Assembly: GCA_018857735.1 (NCBI GenBank)
Contig: JABMCL010002073.1
Coordinates: 569,501 to 633,500 of the forward strand
DNA: 64,000 nt
Source: Alviniconcha marisindica
Lineage: Eukaryota > Mollusca > Gastropoda > Provannidae
Direction of reading: 5' to 3'
Numbering within the stretch: position 1 is the stretch's first letter; every line of letters begins with the position of its first letter. The notes under the pieces are model-generated. The model saw only the letters and a program-made list of their open reading frames with translations, ran no database searches and was not told the origin of the DNA. Position numbers and translations under genes: made by a program. Shown here piece by piece: positions 31,557-44,900 of this stretch.

Positions 31557-34500
31557 GTGAGAATTTGCTCTGTTGGTGTGTGGGTAAACATGACGAATCC
31601 GTATATACTAGAAGCATAATCCAAAGAATAATTTACAGTCATTTTAGACCAACGACGGTGAAATGATGGAAGCAAGTTCCTTTCGAAATGTGGTAGTGAA
31701 AATGCTTTAAAAATCCGTTAATACTTCTTCCACAGTTCCTGTCAAATACTGGGCTCTGTCAGAGCGTTGCAAGTCCTGCAGCGATGTGTATTTAAAAGAT
31801 GTTCACGGTCAATGGCTTGGATGCTTATTACAGTTATTTTATACCAACAGTTGCTGCTGCTCTATGGAGAGTGTCTGTGACTGCTCCGCACAGCTATTGA
31901 AACAGCAATTAACGAAGTACACATAACAAGTTGCTTCGCACTGGCGAGGTCCCCAGCTCCTTAACGTTGTTTTTCTGGCGGTGGCTGGCAGTCTTTCGGT
32001 CTTTGTGGGTCGGAGCATGCTGACAAGCTATTCACTTGTACCCCCCCCCCCCCCCCCCCCACCCCCCATTTCCCCGCCCACTGTGGATGTTATTGTTAAG
32101 CAACATGTTTATTTACTTTACCAATGATGGTGAAATGGTGGAAGCAGTTCCTGTTGAAATATACTGATTGTGAAAATGCTAGATCTAAATGAAAAGTTAA
32201 CAAATCAACTATAGACAAAGACTGAATCTAGTGAAAAGTTCAGAATGTGCTAGTTCAATGAAGGATGCACAAAACAATGCTGTGAATACATAAATATACA
32301 TGTATAATGATGATATTTATAATTTGAAAAGTAAACTGATGGGGTGGTGGTCAAACAAACCATTACAACATATTGGACTTTTTCACTAAGAGTAGAGTCA
32401 GTAACACTAACAACCATTGTTAACTGCATTACACAGGTTAGTGAATAGTAGATCACTCATGACATGCAATTATGTATTATTAATGATAATAACAGGAGAT
32501 TTCTAGAGTGCCTACTCTTTGGAAGCACAAAACAGAAGAAGAAAAAAGAATTTTGTTTAAGGTCTTCCAGATCTAAATATATATATTATAATTGCCTCAA
32601 CAATTAACTGCTTGCTTGTTTTTTCTACACTTCAACCTAAAAAGAAAAAGAAAAAGAAGAAGGGAAAAAACACATAATGTTACAATCTCTCTCTGCCCAT
32701 AATCACTAGTTCAGCAGTCAAAATGCTGTTTGCAGTTTGGAAAGGATGGTTTTATGACTGGACTTAAATTTGAAAGATGAATATGGTGGGCTGTGCAGGT
32801 GTCTGACAGAAGGGGAGGGAATTGGAGTAAGCAGTGGAGTAAGAGAAAGCTTATTGCCCATGCTGTTTTTTTTTTAATGTTGGTATGCAAAAGATGCTAG
32901 TGACTGACTGAGACAGAGCGAAGAGACCTTTACTCAGCTTTAGGGAATATATACCTATCTAAGTATCTGAACAGGTTCAGACCTTTTTTTGTGAAATATG
33001 TATATATATATATATCCAGGGACAGAATCATTGACATAAATACAATTTGATTACAAAGACAAGTGCTTTTAGTTTTATAAAAATATTTTATTTGTTGTGC
33101 AGTGGGTAGCCAAAGGAATTCTTTTCATTCATTTTTATTGTTAATGAAAACATTTGTGGTTTCCTTCTTCATCAGATCTGATCAGTAATGCACAGAAGCA
33201 GAAAGAGACTGTACATGATGTGAACAGTAGGCCAGGCTCACAATCCTCCCCCTTGGCCTTGGGAGAGTCCAGTCAGCAGAAGCTGCATCACAGACAGCGT
33301 GAAGGCAGCAATACATTCAACTGCACAAACCCTGTCCCTCTTTATCCTCGAGGTGGCAAGAAATCTTGTGCATTGGATCCTTCGTCTGCACAAGTCAACA
33401 AGGCGTCATTGACCAAGAAGCTGCCAGTGCCATTGTGTAGTGATTTCACTGAAAGTGAAAGCAATGCCATGCAGAAAGCAGCGTCAGTGAAATTTACAAG
33501 AACCCTAAATTCAAGTGTTCCAAAACCAAAAACTGAAACATTAAATACAGATTCACTGTGTGGCGTGCACAGTGTTTCAGCATCAAAATCTAATGTCCCT
33601 CTGAGCAGTGAAATGGGCGCTTTGTCAATGGGCATTGGCAGCAGTGGGCAGAAAGGCCAGGTGTTGGACAAAACTAGCATGCAAAATAAGCATCCGTCCC
33701 TTAGACTAGACAGACAGAGAAATGTATCTGCAGGTTTTATTGACGCAAAAGTTAGCAATAACACCCGTTCACTAGTTTCAGCCAAAGCACAGTTACTTCA
33801 GTGGCAAAGAAATCAGCTTATACCACCTGAGAGAGGACTGCAGGAAAAGAAGGTTTCAGTGCTGAAACTGAACAGTTCATGCTCAGGTGTTAAAATGAAA
33901 GAGCCCGTCCATGCTGTTAGTATGCTAGCAAGTGCACATTCTGCTCACAAAGAACAGCTGGTCTTGAAAACAGCAGAAGTTATGAGCAAGCTCAGTGTGT
34001 TGAAGTCCAGCTTAACAAAACTAGCAGCAGCCAAAAAGAGAAAGACTGTGAGAAGCACACTAGCTCCTAAAAGTGTCAGTTCAGAAGCAAAACTTCAGTC
34101 TGAGTCATGCAACACTCGGTCAAAACACGGCGATCACACGGTAGCAACTGGCAAAGTGAAAGAAGAAAATGCCGTAACAACCGAAGCAAGTGATAAAAGG
34201 ACGAGTGTCACACTCACGGCGTCAGGCTGTCATAAGAGGATCAGTAAACAGTCGTCAGATGTCAAGATGGAGAGATCAGTTTCCTCACCAAACTTCACTC
34301 TCCTGAAACCTGTCACTGAGAAGAGCCACAGTTTGAAAACTCACCACATGGTGAAGAAATTAGTTAACTCCTCACCGGACAGGCAATGCCAAACTGTAGA
34401 AAACACTCATCCTCTGCCAATTTCCTCAACAAGTTCCGAACCACCAACTGGCACACCCCCTAGAGTAGCAGAGAGAGAAAGTGGGGTGTTTTTGACAGAA

Positions 34501-35947
34501 AAAGACAAAGCCCATTGCTTAAGTCCTTCAAAGTCCTTCGCAAGGGCAAATCTTGAAAGAGAGCTGAAAGTGACACAGGAAAAGCTTGTGACCATGAGGA
34601 AAAAAATGGGAGTGATGCTGAAAGAATCTCCAAAGAAAACCTCCGAGTACATAAACAGAACAGCTGTGCCTAGTCTGTATAACAAAACTGACCTAGTAAG
34701 TTTGTCAGTCAAATCAGCGATACATGGTTGTGCAGCGAAAGGGGATAGCGTTGCTGCCAACCAAGGTCAGACTCCTGGATCCCCATCTACAGTCAGTGCC
34801 ACTGCAGAGCTGTGGCCTCTTCCCAATCGCAAGTCTTTGAGATGGACACCTCAGAAAGCTCCTCTTCAGAAGTTGTCAGAGAGGGTTCTTGTGGTTGGAA
34901 GCTCACCAAGTCTGAGATCATTCCATAATATGTCCTGCAAATCTGCCCTGAACCTCTTTGAAGCCAGAAAAAATCATTCCGTCCACGCTCATGCCACAGC
35001 AAACAGAAATGCTTTGAGTGCGAAGAAATCTCGATACTCACTTGTGAAAAGTCCTGGCATTGCTGCCATCAGTAAAACAAGAGAATCAGCCTCCCAGGCT
35101 GCAGCATCACCAGTCCCCAAACAGCTTCGCAGCCAGGCCGTGAAGACTTTTGTTGGCAGATACAAATTGCAGCGACTCAACAGCGACTCTCCAAAGACAA
35201 GCAAGAGCGGAAGGAATTTGCAAGGAAGAGTCATGATGAAGTCGCGCTACAAACTGATGAAGTTGCACAGCTCACAGCCCTATTCTGCGGGATGCTCGGT
35301 GCCTCAGACAGCCATGGTAAGAGCAGCCAAAGTCATCAAGACCAAATACAAGATGAGGAAGGTCCCTGTGCACATTCCCCCATTCAGCGGCGCTGCATCC
35401 CTCGGGCAGAAGGAGTATTCTGTGACCCCTCACACATCGGCAAGGTATCTCCAGGGTGGTCAGCCCTATGCCTGGAAGATGAAAGCAAGTAGACCATACA
35501 ACAGGCTTCCGTACTCATCCACAAGTGCCAGCAGGTATTCATTCCAGAGTTCTTCGTCCTTTCTTCCAACGGCCGCCTCAAGGAACCCATTTAGGGGCAG
35601 GCAGAGACGAGGAAGAAACAGCGCCGCTTACTTCACTGGGGGGTCTTGGAACAGAAGAGAAGCTCCTTACACTTACAGTTCCTCCAAGTGGTGGTGGACG
35701 CAGCAACACCAGGGGAAGTACTCCCTGCATCAGCAGTCTTTGAGACACAGGGCAAAGACAGTCATGGGTTTGTACAGGACGCTTTTTACCTTGTCCATGC
35801 TGGGGTTGGTTTTCGGTGTTCTGTTTCTAATCTGAATTTTAATGCACAAGGAAAGAAAAATTGTAACGGGTAAGAAATAATTCTTGGTGTGCTGAGCAGT
35901 ATTGCTAAACTAAAGGAATGGTTTTATAGTCTGTTGAAACTTGAATC

Positions 35948-35982
<35 letters not shown>

Positions 35983-38900
35983 TTTGTTTGTCAGTGTGTC
36001 ACTGTTGTTTAAATGCCATCATAAAATTTACACTAACTGGTAAAATACACATAGTACACTGCTAGAAAATGATTGATTGATGTAATCATCAACAGTTCCT
36101 AGGGCTCATTTGGTCCATAAAGTGCTTTAAACTATTTGTCATATTCATGATTATGTGTCATCAAGAAGATTAAATTGATCATTGATGTTTTTGATGAAAT
36201 ATGAATACATCAAACAGTTTAAAATCTACTGCCACTGCCAGTGACAACTGTAACCTGAACTGCTTTAGTTTAACAATACTGATGACAGCATTTCTTGGTC
36301 AGGCCGAGAGTTACACTGATGCCATACATAAATACTTAGTTTCGATTAGAAATGATAGATCTCTATCCAGTGTGATTCTTATTACGTCAGTGTCACTGTC
36401 AGTGTCAACTTGTTCAGCATGCAGTGTAAATTTGTATTTAAAGGAAAAGCAACAACACAAATATGCTTATGGCACTTAGCAGAACTTGGGGGGGGGGGGG
36501 TCATGTCAACACACAGAGGGAGGGGGAAAAAACAAAGTCAAGATTCTCAAAAGAGATCATGGGGTTTTAACTTTAACCAGTACCTATAAGTACAACTACA
36601 TGTACTGTGCAATAATTTTTAACTAACATAACGAGCATTTAACACATATTGTGCAACTCTCAAACATCTGCATGTTCATGTGTTGTGTGACTCAAGGTCA
36701 GAATTGCTCCGCAAAGGCCTTTCTCCTCTTTTCCCCAGCGTGGAAGGCGCAGCAAAGGAACCATCTGCATCTGACCCAGTATCCCTACACTGGGTGGCCA
36801 GCGAAAAGCTACCATGTGAACAGGGACCAGCAACAGAAGAGGCTGCTCCTAAAGAGGCTGCAGTGGATGAGGAAGTACCATCTTTCAAGGTATTTCACAC
36901 AATGTGCTGCTCTATCATGTAAAACTGCTCTGAAGACACATTCTGTTTAAAATCTAATGCTGCTTGTAAATTTTCTACCCCCTCCCCTCATAATGGCTTT
37001 TGTGTCACGGAATGTAATGGGAAGATCTGCTTCTTTTTGAAAAGCATTTTCAATGTGTAAAACATTTGTTTCATGTGCAAAATGTGTGGTGCATTTTGTA
37101 TATAACACAGTAAGTAGGTCAGGTTGAAGCATCCTGGTCCTTTGGTTCCGCAGGAAGCAGACCAGCAGCCAAGACAGTCCACGGAAAAGCAGACCCCAGG
37201 ATCAGAGGCAGGAGCATCTGGTGATGATCAACGGCATCCTGTACAAGTCCAGCACCAGTCGCCTGACCAAAGCTTATGCATCGTCTTCCTCTCTTAGCCA
37301 TCCTAGCAAGCTTGGCACCACTGCTGCCGCTGCCATGTCCTCTGCCTCTCTGTCACGGTCCAAGCTGAATAGCTCTGTTATTGTCAGAAGTGAGTCGTCC
37401 AGCCAGTTTGGGGTTTTGCTACGATGATGGGAGTTGCTGGTTGGGGGGGGGGGGGGGGGGGGGGTGTTTTGTTTTGCTATGATGATGGGAGTTGGAGGGG
37501 GTGGGTGCTATGCTTTTGTACTTACATAAACAATCAAGATGCCTTTTGTACTTACATAAACAATAAAGATGCCTTTTGTACTTACATAAACAATAAAGAT
37601 GCCTTTTGTACTTACATAAACAATCAAGATGCTATCCTTTTGTACTTACATAAACAATCAAGATGCTATCCTTTTGTACTTACATAAACAATCAAGATGC
37701 TATCCTTTTGCACTTACATAAACAATCAAGATGCTATCCTTTTGTATTTACATAAAGAATCAAGATGCTATTCTTTTGTACTTACATAAACAATCAAGGT
37801 GCCATCCTTTTGTATTTACATAAACAATCAAGATGCTATAATTTTGTACAGTTTACATAAACAATCAAGATGCTATCCTTTTGTACTTACATAAACATTC
37901 AAGATGTTATCCTTATCATAGCATGCACACTAAGCTCTGAGTCCTGGTGATATATAATATTTGATAATATATATTTTCCCATTGTGTATTGTTGCCTTTA
38001 AATTTAATGGGTGAACAAGTGAGGGTGTTTTTGCTGCTGTTGTTGCCACAGATGTGAAGCAGCGCAGGATGCAGATGGTGACGGTGAGAGGCGTCAGTTT
38101 CAGGGTGGACAGCAGGGGAACCAAGCTGCAGCGAGTCCAGTCCAGCGTCAGTCACCCAGGTACAGCAAAATTTGTCTGTTCATATCAACACTTCCAGCTG
38201 CCACACAAACACAAAAACAAAGACCTGAGTCACTTACAGTATCTCTCACCTGGGATGTGAGTAGATGCAAGGTAGATAAACTCCACCCAAAGAGGATATA
38301 CCTTTGGTGGAATTTATGCACCTTGTATTTACTTGCCTGCCAGGTGAGAGTTACCATAGGCAACTCAGGTCTTTGCTGTTGTGTTTGTGTGACATCTTTC
38401 CAGCGCTAATTAGCTCCCTTGTGTGTTGATTCTGCATGAGGTCTGGGCTTCGTTCTGTTTCAGATTATATACGCACGCTTGTTGAGCGCCCCATCTTGAA
38501 ATGAGCCCTAAGCGCTTCACAGTGGCAGCTTCAGCGCTGTTCTTTGCGTCTGCGCTCCAATTGTATGCAACTCTAAATGAGTGACTGTAGCTTTATGCAG
38601 CATGCTTTGAATATCCACTGAAGTAGTTACAGTGCTGTTTGGTTGTTACATGGCTGGTGCCATGTGAAACTGCTGCCGTCTCTGTGCACGTTCTCTGAAC
38701 ACCCATGCAACCATACACCAGTTGGGGGAGAGGGGGGGGGGGGGGATAACATAAAGTAGCTCATACCTCCAGTGTCTAACCCTGCCTGCTCAAAAATGAA
38801 AAATAAAAAATTATTTAAAAAGAAATAATCACCTTGTATGGAAATGCTGTCTTGTTTCTGTCATGTTTGTTTTTGTATCGTTGTTGTTTTTGTGTTTGTT

Positions 38901-41900
38901 TATTTTCAGTTCACATTCCTTTTTGTGTGTGTGTGTGTGTTCTTTTGAGAGCTGAATGTTTGCTTTATTGCACAGATAGAAATGTTTTGAAAGAACTTTT
39001 TTTTTTATCCTGATGTTGAATAATCATCAACAGGTGACAGGGTGTTAACTGTTTTGCCTATTTGGTTGTTTTTTTCCACAGACAAACCAGCTGCCATTTC
39101 TCGAGTTGACGTGGGTGGAACGACCTATGTGCAGACAAAGGATGGAGTCTTGGAGAAGATCTCTGACAGTCAGACCCGCAGTGTTGTCAAGTAAGGCAAT
39201 GGAAACTGGAAAAGATTTGCAAACAACATCAGTACTAACACTGTGGAACCCCTGATACACCCCTCTTTAAAGAGAGTTTTTTTGGCAGCTCAAAGACCAC
39301 CCCTCTTCCAAGACCAGTTTGTTTGCTGATCAAAGACCACTCCTCTTTCAAGAGAGTTTTTTTTGTGGCTCAAAGACCACCCCTCTTCCAAGACCAGTTT
39401 GTTTGCTGATCAAAGACCACTCCTCTTTCAAGAGATTTTTTTATGTGTGGCTCAAAGACCACCCCTCTTCCAAGACCAATTCTTCTGCTGACCAAAGACC
39501 ACCCCTCTTCTGAGACCAATTCTTCTGCTGACCAAAGACCACCCCACCTCTAAGACCTTTTCTTTCTGCTGACTGAGGACCATCCCTCTTCTAGGACCCC
39601 CCCCCCCCCCCCCCCCCCCCCCAGACATCCACAAATATGGGATTGTTATTAACAGTCCTCTATCCTCCTACTGCTGACGCAATATTGAATGAGTGCCTTT
39701 GACGACACAATGCAGCTGCCTGAATGGCAGGGAGCTCTGCTCAGGACTTTTCAATACAACAGTTGCATTCGTGAACTGCTCACCTTCAGGGTTAAATTCT
39801 TGGAGTTCAAGCATTAGAGGACCCCAACAACGTTGCTGTGCCCTGGCATCGGCCAAGTTCTGGAAGGACAACACATTTTGAATTTGCTTGGTTGCTGTTT
39901 CAGCCGTGTTAAACAGCGTTGCCTTGCCCTGGCATCAGACAAGTTCAGGAAGGACAACACACATTTTTATTTTGCTGTTTCAGCCGTGTTAAACAATGTT
40001 GCTGTGTCCTGGCATCAGCCAAGTTCTGGAAGGACAGCACACATTTTTATTTTGTGTGACTGGTGTTGCAGCCATGCTAGACAATGTTGCCTTGCCCTGG
40101 CATCAGCCAAGTTCTGGAAGGACAACACACATTTGTAATTTGTTTGGTTGCTGTTTCAGCCGTGTTAAACAGCGTTGCCTTGCCCTGGCATCAGACAAGT
40201 TCAGGAAGGACAACACACATTTTTATTTTGCTGTTTCAGCCGTGTTAAACAATGTTGCCATGCCCTGGCATCAGCCAAGTTCTGGAAGGACAACACACAT
40301 TTTTATTTTGCCTGATTGTTGTTTCAGCCGTGTTAAACAATGTTGCCATGCCCTGGCATCAGCCAAGTTCTGGAAGGACAACACACATTTGTAATTTTTT
40401 TGGTTGCTGTTTCAGCCGTGTTATTGTTAAACAGCGTTGCCTTGCCCTGGCATCAGACAAGTTCAGGAAGGACAACACACATTTTTATTTTGCTGTTTCA
40501 GCTGTGTTAAACAATGTTGCTGTGCCCTGGCATCAGCCAAGTTCTGGAAGGACAACACACATTTGTAATTTGTTTGGTTGCTGTTTCAGCCGTGTTAAAC
40601 AGCGTTGCCTTACCCTGGCATCAGACAAGTTCTGGAAGGACAACACACATTTTTATTTTGCCTGATTGCTGTTTCAGCCGTGTTAAACAATGTTGCCATG
40701 CCCTGGCATCAGTCAAGTTCAGGAAGGACAACACACATTTTCATTTTGCGTGATTACTGTTTCAGCCGTGTTAAACAATGTTGCCTTGCCCTGGCATCAG
40801 ACAAGTTCAGGAAGGAAAAGTCAAAACACACTTTTTTATTTTGTGTGACTGGTGTTGCAGCCACATTAGACAATGTTACCTTGCCCTGGCATCAGCCAAG
40901 TTCCAGAAGGACAGCACACTTTTTGTTGTTGTTGTTGTTGTTTTAGCCATTAGAGGATGTACCTCTGGTGGAGTTCATGTACCTTGTTGTTGTATTTACA
41001 CGCATGCTGGGTGAGGACTTGGGTCTTTGTTGTTGTACTTGTGTTGCATATTTCGAGCGATAATTAACTCCCTTGTGTGTTTGTTTCAGCATGCTGATGC
41101 CCTGGCATCAACCAAGTTCAGGAAGGACAACACACATTTTTATTTTGCATGATTGCCGTTTCAGCCGTGTTAAACAATGTTGCCGTGCCCTGGCATCAAC
41201 CAAGTTCAGGAAGGACAACACACATTTTCATTTTGCGTGATTGCTGTTTCAGCCGTGTTAAACAATGTTGCCGTGCCCTGGCATCAGCCAAGTTCAGGAA
41301 GGACAGCACACATTTTGTTGTTGTTGTTTTAGCCATTAGAGGATATACCTCTGTTGGAGTTTATGTACCTTGTATTACACGCATGCTGGGAGAGAGTTAC
41401 TGTAGGCGACTCAAGTTTTGTTGTTGTACTTGTGTTGCGTATTTCAAGCGATAATTAACTCCCTTGTGTGTTTGTTTCAGCATGCTGGTGTCCTGGCATC
41501 GACCAAGTTCAGGAAGGACAACACACATTTTTATTTTGTCTGATTGCTGTTTCCGCCGTGTTAAACAATGTTGCCGTGCCCTGGCATCAGCCAAGTTCAG
41601 GAAGGACAACACACATTTTCATTTTGCATGATTGCTGTTTCAGCCGTGTCAAGCAGCGAAGCATTGCGCTGGCAGCAGCCAAGTTCAAGAAGGACAACAC
41701 CAAGGGCAAGAAAAAGAACTGTCTGTTTTTCTCCCGCTTTGGAAAGTGCAGCCGGGGGGTGAAATGTCCCTTCCTCCATGACCCAGAGAAGATAGCTGTG
41801 TGCACAAGGTGACAGATTTCAAATCAGCTGGTTTTGAAAACTTGTATGGAAGCATTGCAGGAGGGTGGGGTGTGGGGTTACCCACATAAAGGTACTCTAA

Positions 41901-44900
41901 GTAGGGGTGGGAAGTTACCTACATAAAAGTACTCTAAGTAGGATGGGGGGGGGGGGGTAACCACATGTGAGTATTCTAAGTTGAGGGGCTTACCCACATA
42001 AAATCACTAAAGTTGAATCTCAAGCATAATACAATGCACAAATTACATTTGGTCTGTCACACAATGTGGTGAAGAATGAACATATGTGGTACACTGGTAG
42101 TCTTAAGCAAAACTTGAATAGATGTGTACAGGCACACTGACACTTACATATGTCATGATGTGTGCATGCTAATGCACACGCACACACACACAAACACAGC
42201 ACATGTGCGCACTCACTCTCACACACACACACACACACAAATACAGCACACATGTGCATGCAAACACACATGCACACACACACGCATGCACACACATTCT
42301 CTCTCCATTTCTGTCTGACTGCATACTCCTTAGCCACACTGCAATATAACAACGACCATTAGTACGTCATGCTACCACTCCACTGTCTCATTGTCAAACG
42401 AGGGCTCCCACTCGCTCTGCTCCAGGTTCCTGCGTGGGACATGCAAAGTTGAGAACTGCCCCTTCTCCCACAAAGTGTCCAAAGAGAAGATGCCAGTGTG
42501 TGCCTTTTTCCTGCGAGGGGTGTGCACGCGTGAGAACTGCCCCTACCTCCACGTCAAGGTCAGCCACGGAGCGGAGGTGTGCCAGGACTTTGTGTCCGGA
42601 TTTTGCTCTCTGGCCGATAAGGTGGGTCCTGCTTGTTTTTTGGTGTGTTTGTTGATTTTTACATCTGGAGAAACTCTTCAAAGACAAGATAGAGTAGTCA
42701 AGATAGAGCATTCTTTTTTTTTTCCTTTGTTTTAATGAAACTTGCAAAAAATAACTGTTTGCTTGCAGAACTTCTAATATTCAGGCAGGTTATGGTGGTG
42801 GAGCAGGCTTTTTGTCCTTCACATTAACTTCACTCTGATATATAATGTTAATTTTGTGAGTGTGTGTGTGTGTAGGAACCAAACAATACAGACAGCTAGT
42901 AGGTAGAGGGAGCAAATAGATGTATTGTTATGCACAGGCAGATAGTGCATGCACTTGGCTGTAAGCCATAAAAAATAATCAGGAGTAGACTTTGTTTTCT
43001 TTGATTTTTGTATACATCTTTTTAATACTTCATTGTTCCTTGCAGAATATTATTTAAATTACACAGCTCAATTTAGTGCTGGTTTTGCCACAGGGATTAA
43101 GTTTCAGTCAGGTGCAACCCCCCCACCCTCCAAAAGAGTGGAAGCTCTGAACAAGTGGTCAGGAAGTGTGCACTGCATTTCCTTGATGAAACAGTGGGCA
43201 AGAGTTTAGCTATAGACATTCACAGTAAGATCTGGGTTCAAACAGCAGGGGACACTGTGTATTATACGCCTCTATCCGTGCACGCACAAAAAAGGAGCAG
43301 TTGCTCATTCAGAATGCCCACCAGCTGTGGGTGAGCCCCTTCGGTCTGGTGGGGGAGAAAGAAAAAAACAGTTGGGGAAACCGTGTGCCTAGTTTATAAA
43401 TTAATGTAATAACTACAGTTTCCTTCTCACCAACACCAGGCTGCTTTCTCTGTTGCCTGTTTCAGTGCCCCAAGCTGCACACCTTGACCTGCCCGCAGTT
43501 TGCAAAGACGGGCGTGTGCCCTGATGGCAGGAAGTGCCGCATGCTGCACAGGAAGGTGAAGGCCGCCGGGAAACACAGAGCAAAGCCGTCAGCCGGCTCT
43601 GTGCCGGAGGACAACAGGTAAAGGCAATTCTCCAACAAAAAAACATGATGCAAAAAACTAAACTTTGGCTTGAGGGGTGGAGCTTATGTACCTTGTATTT
43701 ACTCGCACGCCAGGTGAGAGTTACCATATCTCCAACAAAAAACCTGATGCAAAAAAACAAAACTTTGGCTTGAGGAGTGGAGCTTATGTACCTTGTATTT
43801 ACTTGCATGCCAGCCGGCTCTGTGGCGGAGGTCAACAGCTAAAGGAAATACTCCAACAAAAAACATCGTGAAAAAAACTAAACTTTGGCTTGAGGAGTGG
43901 AGTTTATGTACCTTGTATTTACTCGCATGCCAGGTGAAAGTTACCATAGGCAACTCTGGTCTTTGTTGTTGTGTTTTTGTGGCATCTTTCAAACATGAAT
44001 GCCTTGTTTGTTGATTCAGCTTGATGATAATAGTGTTGATTTTAATTTCTTTTTTCTTTCTTTTCTGGTGAGCCATATGATCTGATGTTATTTTCTGAAG
44101 TTCAGTTGTCAAACAAACAAACAAAAAACTGTACTTTGACTGCATTCCTAGTCTTCCAAAACATCTAGCTATGCTGCATTCTCGGAAGAAGAAAAAAGAA
44201 AAGAGAATGCGACCTAACACACAGCAAAACATGTGTATATGATGAATTCATTTGTTGGAGCACTGTACTGATTATTGAGTACAGTGGAGTCCCTGATAGT
44301 AAGCATGGTGCTTAACGTCCACAGAAACCATAAGGCTTATTAGGGACGGGGAGAAGGTGTGGGAAGGGGTTATGGAGGTGGGCGGAGAGGGAGATTATAT
44401 ACCTAATGCTACACTGTCACCACCAGAATGACTTTGCATTAAGGTGGGCAGCGATGAGAGCCGTTTTAATGTTTCAGTTGGAAGTGATGGACAGTCACAA
44501 GACAGTGTCCACAAACCACAACCTTTTTGAAGAGAAAGGAGAGCTGACGCGGTATCGAACCGAGGTCCTTCCACTTACCATCCTAACGCCTTACCGCTAG
44601 GCCAAAGTGGCTCACGGAGTCCCTGATTAGTATTTATTGCTTTATATAGTCTATTCTCTGCTCTCAAACAGACTCGCTGCGCTCTTGTTGCATGTGATTC
44701 TGAATGAGTGACTGTAACCTCTTACAGCACATTTTTCAGCACTCTTTGGTTGTTACATGGCTTGTGCCACGGGCGGTCTTAGGGGTTCCCTGTATTTTAT
44801 GCACTTCTCTTCCATGTTGACTCTTTCCACAGTGGCAGCAGAGTTGCCCAGCAAGGCACAAAGAGGCCTGCCGAGCGTGATGACACCCCAGACCACCGAG

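Larger units (their letters stand above)
39829..41643 (+). repeat. About 88-bp array copying the ZC3H3 exon 7 splice acceptor
   Basis: Exon-like starts after an acceptor lie at 39904, 39984, 40071, 40160, 40240, 40328, 40416, 40502, 40590, 40678, 40766, 40861, 41090, 41165, 41253, 41481 and 41555; the real exon starts at 41644. Most steps are 86-89 bp, two are 80. Each unit has TTGCTGTTTCAG, then CCGTGTTAAACA...TTGCC, CTGGCATCAG(A/C)CAAGTT, GGAAGGACAACAC (the first ~55 exon bases), then intronic ACATTTTTATTTTG. The copy at 41555 has lost its AG (TTCCG). Two family B arms (40945, 41333) interrupt it. Confidence 0.95.

Noticed and set aside
35768..35835. Continuation of the ZC3H3 exon 2 frame with a hydrophobic C-terminal segment (SMLGLVFGVLFLI)
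   Set aside because: It looked like a membrane anchor, but it lies past the GTTTGT donor, and only splicing at 35767 gives the phase required by exon 3 and its conserved successors.
39833..41812. Series of overlapping 80-137-residue frames with LALASDKFRKDN repeats
   Set aside because: These are translations of the acceptor array in ZC3H3 intron 6, not separate proteins.
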